Source: Bacteroidota bacterium
Lineage (GTDB): Bacteria; Bacteroidota; Bacteroidia; AKYH767-A; OLB10
Length of the DNA: 64,000 nucleotides
Direction: 5' to 3'
Assembly: GCA_023251535.1 (NCBI GenBank)
Contig: JAHEYP010000004.1
Coordinates: 90,989 to 154,988 of the forward strand
The notes beneath the pieces are model-generated. The model was given only the letters and a program-made list of their open reading frames with translations. It searched no databases and had not been told where the DNA came from. Position numbers and translations under genes: made by a program. Positions 46,577 through 54,196 of this stretch are shown here, one piece after another. Positions within the stretch are counted from its first letter, which is position 1; every line of letters begins with the position of its first letter.

Positions 46577-47101
46577 ATGCATAGAATATTCAGGCCGTTA
46601 CTGATATTGTTACTGTTAGTGACCTCTTCAGCGGGGGCACAAGTTTTCCTCATCTCTCAAATTTTCCCTTCCAATAGCGAGGGAATGGCTGTGTATAGCA
46701 TTTCGATTAGGAATACTGCCCGTGATAGCATTTTGGTATTACATACCCAAGAGGCACAATTTCCTCCGTTTATCAATAAGTATAGGTGGGATGAGACCCC
46801 AAATAAAACATGTAAGCTCTTTCTACACTTGGGTAAGAGTAATAATCCTTTGATGCCTGAAAAATACCGTGCTACTAAAACCTTAGCTTCGAAAGAGCAG
46901 ATCGATTTATACTTCATTGTACCGGCGCGCTTAAATAGTGCTCCAAAACAACTCGAAATTTGGTATAGCTTACTCGACGATAAATATTATTCTGACTTTC
47001 AAAAATTGGAAACTAGTAACACCAATTCAGCATTAAAACGTTGTAAAAAACTGAAAGCGAAATATGGTAGAGTATATCATCATACGCTCGATTTTCAGTA
47101 A
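46577..47101 (+). CDS. Exported hypothetical protein
   Basis: 174 residues with a clear signal peptide (MHRIFRPLLILLLLVTSSAGAQ). The mature part looks like a single beta-sandwich (VYSISIRNTARDSILVLHTQEAQFPPFI ... IDLYFIVPARLNSAPKQLEIWYSLLDDKYY) ending in a basic helix. No sorting domain, lipobox or known catalytic motif is seen. It is monocistronic, between rplS and the convergent response-regulator gene. Family not recognised. Confidence 0.78.
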   Translation: MHRIFRPLLILLLLVTSSAGAQVFLISQIFPSNSEGMAVYSISIRNTARDSILVLHTQEAQFPPFINKYRWDETPNKTCKLFLHLGKSNNPLMPEKYRATKTLASKEQIDLYFIVPARLNSAPKQLEIWYSLLDDKYYSDFQKLETSNTNSALKRCKKLKAKYGRVYHHTLDFQ

Positions 47102-47108
47102 GCAATAT

Positions 47109-47813
47109 TTATCGTACTACTTCCTTGATTTTTGCATGGAATACAAATCCTACTCCAAAAACATTTTCGATTTGTAGTGAGGAATCTTTGCTTAAGTACT
47201 TTCGTATTTTAGTAATAAATACATCTAGACTTCTTCCAATAAAATAGTCGTTTGTGCCCCAAATGGCCATGAGCATTTCCTCGCGACGAATTACTTTATT
47301 TGCATTCTGACATAAGTAAAGCAAAATGACATTTTCTTTATCTGTAATGCGTTTAGTGTTTGATCCATTTCTTAAAAGCAAATTAGCTGGCTCAAATACA
47401 TATTCGCCAATGATGTAGTTTTTTAGATTTTCTGATTCCTTGATTGTACTTCTTTTAAGTATGGCATTTATTTTCCATACCAGTTCTTCTTCATCGAAGG
47501 GTTTTAATATATAGTCAACAGCTCCTGAAGTATATCCAGCTTGCTTGTCTTCTTTCATCGATTTAGATGTCAAGTATAGAAAGGGAAGCTTTGATACATG
47601 CTTAGAAATATAGCTCCCTACAGTGATTCCATCTACATACGGCATCATTACATCTAAAATGCAAAGCTGAAACGTGTTTTGTTGAATGGCTTCAATTGCT
47701 TGCTGTCCATCTTTTGCAAGGTGAACCGAAAAGCCGTTTGATTCTAAATAATCGACTAATAATACGCCTAAATTTAAATCATCTTCAGCTAATAATATTC
47801 GTGGTTTATTCAT
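47109..47813 (-). CDS. OmpR-family response regulator
   Basis: 234 residues. Receiver domain with acidic pocket (LLAEDD), phospho-acceptor Asp54 (LCILDVMMPYVDG) and Lys104 (DYILKPF), followed by a winged-helix DNA-binding domain (residues about 130-230: NVILLYLCQNANKVIRREEMLMAIWGTNDYFIGRSLDVFITKIRKYL). It is cotranscribed with and overlaps the histidine kinase by 8 nt. The likely targets include its own operon and the divergent propeller gene, because inverted GTTA/TAAC-CGAGT motifs lie between them. Confidence 0.96.
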   Translation of the reverse strand: MNKPRILLAEDDLNLGVLLVDYLESNGFSVHLAKDGQQAIEAIQQNTFQLCILDVMMPYVDGITVGSYISKHVSKLPFLYLTSKSMKEDKQAGYTSGAVDYILKPFDEEELVWKINAILKRSTIKESENLKNYIIGEYVFEPANLLLRNGSNTKRITDKENVILLYLCQNANKVIRREEMLMAIWGTNDYFIGRSLDVFITKIRKYLSKDSSLQIENVFGVGFVFHAKIKEVVR

Positions 47814-49047
47814 TTACTAAAGGAAGTTTAATGGTAAATAATGATCCTTTTCCTTCTTCACTGGCTAGTGAAATTGTCCCTTTATGTTGCGCGATGATGA
47901 CTTGCACATAAGAAAGTCCTACCCCAAATCCTTTTACTGTATGAATATTACCTGTTGGTACTCTGAAGTATCTTTCAAAAACTTTTTCGCGATATTTTGG
48001 AGCTATGCCAATGCCGTTGTCGCTAATCGAAATTAAAATTTGATTTTCATTTCTCATAAAGTTTAATTCAATCCTGGGATTCCCATTGCTGTATTTAATG
48101 GCATTGTCGACTAGATTGATGATTGCACTTTTCAAAAGTTCTTTATCGGCATTGATAACAATATTGTCCGGTGAATAATTGATATTAATTTCTCCTTTCG
48201 CTTCTTCAATTTGTACAGCGGTTTCACACTCAATTTCTTTTAAAAGGCTGTTTAGTTCAATTGGCTTTAGTTGAACGAAATTTCCTCCTTTTTCCCATGA
48301 TGAAAGTTGCAATAATTGTTCTACTTGATTATTCAGTTTTTCTTTTTCTACTAAAAGAATGTCGATATATCTGTTACGTTTTTCTTTATCATCATGAATC
48401 ACTTCATTTCGCAACATTTTACCTGCTAAAGCGATATTCGTCAATGGAGTTTTGAATTCATGAATGATATTGCTTAAGAATTGCTTTGAGTTTGCTGCTA
48501 ATTCTTTTTCTTTTTGAAGTGACCGATAGGTGTAAAAAGTGACTACCATTACTAATAAAATTAATCCGACAGAGAGAATAAACAAAGGGCCCATTTCAGC
48601 TCTAATAAATTCTTCTTTTTCGGGGAATTTTAACTGCAATAACAACTTCTCTTGTTCATTCGGATCACTTATACAAGCTTGGTAGTTGTTGTCTTTATTA
48701 AAAAGCGATTGCGGTTGCCAAATTGGTGGATTGGCTGATTGATTTTTCCAAGGACTAACTTCAAAAGTATAATTAATGTTGATGTCGTACAGTTTTAAAT
48801 AATGTCGCAGGATACTGTCCGTTTTAATTAATTCTCTTTTGTCGGCAGCAATAAAAAGTTCTTGCTTTGCTGATGTATTGGTAGAAATTTCATTCGATAC
48901 CGCAGTAAGCGCTAAATGCACTTTCTCATTAAAAATTGCTTCTTTTGTATTCGCAGTTTTAAGAATCCAGTAATATTGTATTCCTAGAATTGCCACGAAA
49001 GCAATCCCAGTTAATAGAATAAATAGCAGATCTTTTTTGAATTTCAT
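47806..49047 (-). CDS. Membrane sensor histidine kinase
   Basis: 413 residues from the ATG at 49047 (MKFKKDLLFILL); the TTG at 49056 overlaps a -7 box. One helix (about residues 7-26), a periplasmic sensor of about 125 residues without recognisable family, and a second helix (about 155-175). HisKA contains the phospho-accepting His in LSNIIHEFKTPLTN (residue about 196); the HATPase has the N box DNAIKYS, G1 DNGIGIA and G2 KGFGVGLSYV. It phosphorylates the response regulator encoded downstream with an 8-nt overlap. The signal is unknown; the secreted propeller encoded divergently is a candidate accessory protein. Confidence 0.95.
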   Translation of the reverse strand: MKFKKDLLFILLTGIAFVAILGIQYYWILKTANTKEAIFNEKVHLALTAVSNEISTNTSAKQELFIAADKRELIKTDSILRHYLKLYDININYTFEVSPWKNQSANPPIWQPQSLFNKDNNYQACISDPNEQEKLLLQLKFPEKEEFIRAEMGPLFILSVGLILLVMVVTFYTYRSLQKEKELAANSKQFLSNIIHEFKTPLTNIALAGKMLRNEVIHDDKEKRNRYIDILLVEKEKLNNQVEQLLQLSSWEKGGNFVQLKPIELNSLLKEIECETAVQIEEAKGEININYSPDNIVINADKELLKSAIINLVDNAIKYSNGNPRIELNFMRNENQILISISDNGIGIAPKYREKVFERYFRVPTGNIHTVKGFGVGLSYVQVIIAQHKGTISLASEEGKGSLFTIKLPLVNE

Positions 49048-49053
49048 ACCATT

Positions 49054-49080
49054 CAAAAATACTCATAATAAACGTATCAA
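49054..49080 (-). promoter_or_regulatory. Possible promoter of the kinase/regulator operon (TTG-N16-TATTTTTG)
   Basis: On the minus strand TTG (49080-49078), 16-nt spacer, TATTTTTG (49061-49054). The spacer is one short of the usual range. Only 7 nt separate the box from the ATG at 49047, so the transcript would be leaderless or nearly so. Confidence 0.45.
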
Positions 49081-49092
49081 TTTAGCATTAAC

Positions 49093-49118
49093 AACTCGTT
49101 AACACCTGAATAACGAGT
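49093..49118. promoter_or_regulatory. Inverted repeat between the two-component operon and the propeller gene
   Basis: ACTCGTTA (49094-49101) and TAACGAGT (49111-49118) are perfect inverted 8-mers separated by 9 nt; a related half-site TAACACGAG follows at 49122-49130. Located in the 130-nt divergent intergenic region, it is a candidate binding site for the OmpR-type regulator. Confidence 0.5.
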
Positions 49119-49147
49119 GAATAACACGAGCTCTTTGCAATTGACAG

Positions 49148-49155
49148 TAGATTTG
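49148..49155 (+). promoter_or_regulatory. -7 box of the propeller gene (TAGATTTG)
   Basis: TAGATTTG followed by C, 21 nt before the ATG at 49177; no -33 TTG at normal spacing, as might be expected of an activator-dependent promoter. It rules out the upstream ATG at 49117 as the main start. Confidence 0.55.
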
Positions 49156-49176
49156 CCCTATCTAAAAATCATCATC

Positions 49177-50364
49177 ATGAAATCATTAGCTATTTTATTC
49201 TGCGCAATTAGTGTTTCGGCATTTGGTCAGACTATCAATCGTCAGGGTTTACCGTTTGCAGCTAAAAGCGATTCTCAACTTACTAATGCGTCAATTACTC
49301 CAATGCCTTTAGGGGTTAAAGAATTTAATTATGAAATAGCTCCTGATAATAATGTCCATTCGATTTTTCGCGATCGAAAAGGTAATTTGTGGTTCGGTGC
49401 TAGCAACGGATTTTTTCAATCGACCGATAATGGTGAAATATTCAAATGTGGTGAGAGCACATGTAATCACGATACGCAAGTTAAGCGAATGAAATATTTA
49501 CATGAAATAGAAATCGAAAAACACTTTATAAATGTTCTAAAAGATCGCGAATTAATCGACTTTCATATAAATTGTGTTGCTCAAGATGCGCAAGGAGTTT
49601 TTTGGATAGGCACTAAGTATCATGGATTATGCAGATACGATGGTAAAGAATTGAGTTTTTATTCGAAGTTGGATGGACTTGGCGACAATTGGGTGAATTC
49701 CATTTTAATTGCTAAAGACGGAACAATTTGGTTGGGAACAGAAGGAGGGGTTGGTAAATCGTTGGCGAGTTCAATTAAGAACGGAGTTGTAAACAAATTC
49801 ACAAACTATAAAGTAGCCGATGGCTTGCCGAGTAATCAAGTGAATGCATTAATACAAGACAATTCAGGACAAATATGGATTGCCACCGACAAAGGATTAT
49901 CCATAGCTGCAAATAATAAATTTATCACTCCGAAATTGACAGGCGATCAACTAACCGGAAAATTGCGTACAATGGAACAAGAAAAAAACGGAGTGATTTG
50001 GGTAGGAGATGATAAAGGTATAGTGCGCATCGACCAACAAAAATCAAAACGCATTGGTAAAGCTCAAGGATTAAAAGAGACTCGAATTTCAGCATTACAT
50101 AAAGATGCTGCTGGAAATATTTGGGCAGGATTGCTGGATGAAAAGGAGAAAAATGTGGGATTAGTAAAAATCGATATTGCAGGATTTAATAACACATCCG
50201 GCAAACTTAAGATTACATCGATAGCGCCACCATTTATCAACGCCGAAATACAGACGATATACGAAGACATCTCGGGCATCCTATGGATTGGCACTTCCAA
50301 TGGAGTTGGATGCTTTAAAAACGGCGAATTTCATTGGCTGGCGGCTAATATGGAAGGGTGTTAA
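49177..50364 (+). CDS. Secreted beta-propeller protein (two-component regulator propeller repeats)
   Basis: 395 residues from the ATG at 49177, which begins a signal peptide (MKSLAILFCAISVSAFGQ). The mature protein consists of Reg_prop-type blades, each with a D-x-x-G-x-x-W-[FIV]-G/A-T signature: DRKGNLWFGASNG, DAQGVFWIGTKYHGL, AKDGTIWLGTEGG, DNSGQIWIATDKG, EKNGVIWVGDDKG, DAAGNIWAGLLDE and DISGILWIGTSNG (seven blades). Such propellers are normally the sensor domain of hybrid two-component systems in this phylum; here it is a free exported protein, with no kinase, lipobox or sorting domain. It is divergent from a separate histidine kinase/response regulator pair. Confidence 0.88.
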   Translation: MKSLAILFCAISVSAFGQTINRQGLPFAAKSDSQLTNASITPMPLGVKEFNYEIAPDNNVHSIFRDRKGNLWFGASNGFFQSTDNGEIFKCGESTCNHDTQVKRMKYLHEIEIEKHFINVLKDRELIDFHINCVAQDAQGVFWIGTKYHGLCRYDGKELSFYSKLDGLGDNWVNSILIAKDGTIWLGTEGGVGKSLASSIKNGVVNKFTNYKVADGLPSNQVNALIQDNSGQIWIATDKGLSIAANNKFITPKLTGDQLTGKLRTMEQEKNGVIWVGDDKGIVRIDQQKSKRIGKAQGLKETRISALHKDAAGNIWAGLLDEKEKNVGLVKIDIAGFNNTSGKLKITSIAPPFINAEIQTIYEDISGILWIGTSNGVGCFKNGEFHWLAANMEGC

Positions 50365-50408
50365 GGGGAAATACTGACAACTCCTTAAATTTATTCACTT
50401 TGCTATAG

Positions 50409-51088
50409 ATTTACTCTTTCACAACCAATTTCCTCGAAAGAACTTTTCGGTTATTATCAAGTAGTAAGATAAAATAAACTCCATCGGTAAGATATTGAAG
50501 GTCGATGGATTGGGAGTAGGTTTGATGTGAGACAATTTGGCCTTGAAGATTTCTTATTTCGTAGGTTGCAATTTTGTGTTCTTTTGATTCAATGTTTAAG
50601 ATGCTTGAAGTTGGATTCGGATAAACTCTAACAAAATCATCTTGGATATTCTGTGTAAGTCCTACTGTGCCTATTTTAACTTGCAGTGTATCGATTGCTT
50701 TGCAAGCATTGCTGTTAAGTAATTCAACCGATACAGTTCCGGCTCCAATAGTTCCCCACAAAACATTAATGGAATTACTTCCTTGTCCGCTGATAATGGT
50801 CCCGTTTTGTACACTCCAAATAACTGTACTTCCTGCATTCAACTGTATAGGTAATGTGTAATTATAAGTGTTTAGAGCAGCTGTAAACGCTGGACCACTA
50901 ATCGATGGCATACTTCCTTGAAAGTTATCAAAAGTACCGCTCCTGAATTGATTTCTTATGTTAGCAACAATACTATCATTAAGTGCCATTCCTCCCGGAC
51001 CATAATTGGAAGGTCCTGTAATAAATGCAATGTCGAACGATTTCATCGACCCCGCAGGTAAATCAAAAGGACCTACGCTTCCAACTCC
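50409..51088 (-). repeat. Direct repeat copy 1: 680-bp shared 3' end of the cargo paralogues
   Basis: Matches 53517-54196 with no indels and 7 substitutions by my base-by-base comparison. The match begins 2 nt before the stop codon and ends abruptly at 51088, where the sequences diverge. Confidence 0.95.
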
Positions 51089-53485
51089 ACACATGTTTTC
51101 TCTAAATGTTGAAGTGTCTATTGTCATCACCCAAGGATTAGGAAAATTTGTATCGCTGGTTCCGGGATACATATAATTACTGGGATTGTTGGTTGCTCCG
51201 TTTCCACTTCCATTGCCATTTCCACCATATGTGATAGAGGAACCATTCAGCCATTTACCTGATAAATAACCATAGTAATCTTCATTTATTAATGGCATAT
51301 TGTATGGAGTGTTTGGTTGATTATCGAAATAATGAACAAAGTGGCTTAACCCAATGTCTTCGTTAATTTCATCGATAGTGCCATCATTATTATTGTCAAT
51401 TCCATCATTGTTTGCAGCTAATGGCCCTTTTAAGAATGAAATATTTTGAACTGGTGGACAAGATCCATATCCTTCAGGTAATTCATCTAATGAATCTGAA
51501 TTGTAAATAAAGAAGCTGTTGTTTTTTACATTTGATCCTAATAAATCATCAAGTGATCTACCTAATTGCAAATTAGACCACATGCCAAAAAAACAAGAAT
51601 CATAATCTTGTTGACTGCGATTATAGAGATCATAATGATAAAACGTAGTATAGTTTAAACCTCTCGTATTATTTAGCTGATTATTACAATTTATCGCATA
51701 TGAATAAGCTTGAATTTCAACTCCCATTGATGGGGAATATGTTTGTGATTTAATTGGCATAACATCGTTAAATATCCACCAAGCCATTTGTTCTCCCTTT
51801 ACATCCGGATAATCACCATCGTACGGGTTGTACTCATTATCACCATTTATATCAATAAATGGAGCAAGTTTTTGAGGATATCTAGGTCTGTTATAGAACG
51901 CAGGCCAATTTAAAATAAAATCAGGAATAAGATAAACTCCTGCAGCTACATTGCCAATCGCATATTGGTATCGAAATTCATCAATATCCGATTTACGCGC
52001 CATCCATATATGATCAAATTCACGATATGCAATGCTGTCTGTTTCACCTACAGTATCTAATGGTCCCGGCCAAAAATCATTTGCGTTTGCTTGTCGGTAG
52101 GTTTGAGCACAAGAATATATTTGTCCGGTACTATCATGTCCTCCTAACCAAACTGAAGATGCATAAACTGTTGTTTTGCCTGAATTAAATGGAACCTCAT
52201 ATGCAGGGGATTGCATACTCGGAATGCCATGTAAATCTCCATGATTCAGGATTCTCGCTGTAACCATATTGCCAACTAATTTTTCTTCATCAGATCCTTT
52301 ATAAGATTTAGGAATATATTGATTCTTGAAATTTGTGAAAGCAAAAGGAGGAGTTGTATTTGAGATGTTTGAATAGTAATCTAATTTAGATTTGTTGAAT
52401 TTGTAAATGTGTGCTGCATTATTAATGAATACATCATTACTGAATATAAGTGAGTCTTGGTGATATTTTAATATGTTCCCAAAATCATTTGCTGATCCTG
52501 AATAATAAAACGGATACAACTTTATTTCTCCCGATTTTATCGAAATTATTGTTTGATTAAAGCTTCCGAAATTTGCAATCAGGTATATTTTATCACCATC
52601 AGTAACGAGGCGCGAATCGAATTTTTTTTCTAGCATTGTGTTTCCTGATCCGTCTATATTCATTGAATCGGAACAAAAATCTGCATGAACTAATGATTTA
52701 TAAAAATATGTCGTGTCCATCGATTCATATTGTTGATTTATTTTTCTGATTATCCCACCCGTTACTGAAAGTAAGATAGTATCAGAACTTGTAAAAGCTA
52801 TATCATAAATGGAACAGTTCGGTAAAGTTGAGTTTAAATATGTAATCGAATTGAAAATACCATTGTCGTAAATTGAGTACCCCATATTCGACGATAACCA
52901 TAATTTTCCTTGATTATCAATAGTAATCGAAGTAATTGAATCGTTAATTAAATTGGAATTTAAATGGTTGTAAATGGTAAAAATTTGGTTTGTTATATTC
53001 AAGCTGATTAACCCTGATGTTGTTGCTAAATAAAGAATATTGCCTGATTGTTCAATCTCATTAATTATACAGGTTGGAAAGTTAATTGAAGAATTAAATG
53101 CTATGTTGGTATACCCAGTCGCAGTTCGATGGCTTAGACCGAAATTTGATGCAATCCATAAATCGTTATTTTGATCTAATCTAATTGATTGAATTGTATC
53201 TGATGGCAATGAAGTATTATTAATTGTATCTTTAATTAATGTCCAATTTGTACCGTTCCAATAAATTAATCCATTTGACTTAGTAGCTACCCAAATATTT
53301 GCGTTTGATTCAATTTCTATTCCTTTTTTATTTAAAAGTGGAGAAGAATTGGGAAACCCTAAACTTTGATAGGAAAGTGGATTATCACTTAACCTAATTA
53401 CATGCGATGATCCAAATTGTAATTCCTGACCATTGACAATAATATGAACAATCAAAAAAATGATTAAAAGGATTATTTTTTTCAT
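50411..53485 (-). CDS. Propeller-containing T9SS type A cargo protein, paralogue B
   Basis: 1,024 residues. Signal peptide (MKKIILLIIFLIVHIIVNGQ), then Reg_prop-like propeller repeats (NIWVATKSNGLIYW, DLWIASNFGLSHR, LYLATTSGLISL, KLWLSSNMGYSIY) to about residue 300, a central region with Asp-rich calcium-loop-like segments (DINGDNEYNPYDGDYPD; DNNNDGTIDEINED), a PKD/Ig-like module (NAGSTVIWSVQNGTIISGQGSNSINVLW) and a C-terminal type A sorting domain (VRVYPNPTSSILNIES). It is exported by T9SS; function unknown. It lies 33 nt downstream of a paralogue about 60% identical by eye, but the last about 226 residues are identical except for one Met/Ile change. Confidence 0.88.
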   Translation of the reverse strand: MKKIILLIIFLIVHIIVNGQELQFGSSHVIRLSDNPLSYQSLGFPNSSPLLNKKGIEIESNANIWVATKSNGLIYWNGTNWTLIKDTINNTSLPSDTIQSIRLDQNNDLWIASNFGLSHRTATGYTNIAFNSSINFPTCIINEIEQSGNILYLATTSGLISLNITNQIFTIYNHLNSNLINDSITSITIDNQGKLWLSSNMGYSIYDNGIFNSITYLNSTLPNCSIYDIAFTSSDTILLSVTGGIIRKINQQYESMDTTYFYKSLVHADFCSDSMNIDGSGNTMLEKKFDSRLVTDGDKIYLIANFGSFNQTIISIKSGEIKLYPFYYSGSANDFGNILKYHQDSLIFSNDVFINNAAHIYKFNKSKLDYYSNISNTTPPFAFTNFKNQYIPKSYKGSDEEKLVGNMVTARILNHGDLHGIPSMQSPAYEVPFNSGKTTVYASSVWLGGHDSTGQIYSCAQTYRQANANDFWPGPLDTVGETDSIAYREFDHIWMARKSDIDEFRYQYAIGNVAAGVYLIPDFILNWPAFYNRPRYPQKLAPFIDINGDNEYNPYDGDYPDVKGEQMAWWIFNDVMPIKSQTYSPSMGVEIQAYSYAINCNNQLNNTRGLNYTTFYHYDLYNRSQQDYDSCFFGMWSNLQLGRSLDDLLGSNVKNNSFFIYNSDSLDELPEGYGSCPPVQNISFLKGPLAANNDGIDNNNDGTIDEINEDIGLSHFVHYFDNQPNTPYNMPLINEDYYGYLSGKWLNGSSITYGGNGNGSGNGATNNPSNYMYPGTSDTNFPNPWVMTIDTSTFRENMCGVGSVGPFDLPAGSMKSFDIAFITGPSNYGPGGMALNDSIVANIRNQFRSGTFDNFQGSMPSISGPAFTAALNTYNYTLPIQLNAGSTVIWSVQNGTIISGQGSNSINVLWGTIGAGTVSVELLNSNACKAIDTLQVKIGTVGLTQNIQDDFVRVYPNPTSSILNIESKEHKIATYEIRNLQGQIVSHQTYSQSIDLQYLTDGVYFILLLDNNRKVLSRKLVVKE

Positions 53486-53516
53486 TTCACTTACTTAATT
53501 TAAATACGCATTCTGA

Positions 53517-54196
53517 ATTTACTCTTTCACAACCAATTTCCTCGAAAGAACTTTTCGGTTATTATCAAGTAGTAAGATAAAATAAACTCCATCGGTAAGA
53601 TATTGAAGGTCGATGGATTGGGAGTAGGTTTGATGTGAGACAATTTGGCCTTGAAGATTTCTTATTTCGTAGGTTGCAATTTTGTGTTCTTTTGATTCAA
53701 TGTTTAGGATGCTTGAAGTTGGATTCGGATAAACTCTAACAAAATCATCTTGGATATTCTGTGTAAGTCCTACTGTGCCTATTTTAACTTGAAGTGTATC
53801 GATTGCTTTGCAAGCATTGCTGTTAAGTAATTCAACCGATACAGTTCCGGCTCCGATAGTTCCCCACAAAACATTAATGGAATTACTTCCTTGTCCGCTG
53901 ATAATGGTCCCGTTTTGAACACTCCAAATAACAGTACTTCCTGCATTCAACTGTATAGGTAATGTGTAATTATAAGTGTTTAGAGCAGCTGTAAACGCTG
54001 GACCACTAATCGATGGAATACTTCCTTGAAAGTTATCAAAAGTACCGCTCCTGAATTGATTTCTTATGTTAGCAACAATACTATCATTAAGTGCCATTCC
54101 TCCCGGACCGTAATTGGAAGGTCCTGTAATAAATGCAATGTCGAACGATTTCATCGACCCCGCAGGTAAATCAAAAGGACCTACGCTTCCAACTCC
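53517..54196 (-). repeat. Direct repeat copy 2: 680-bp shared 3' end of the cargo paralogues
   Basis: Partner of 50409-51088 (7 substitutions in 680 bp, only one changing an amino acid). Upstream of the boundary the genes are clearly diverged. Confidence 0.95.
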
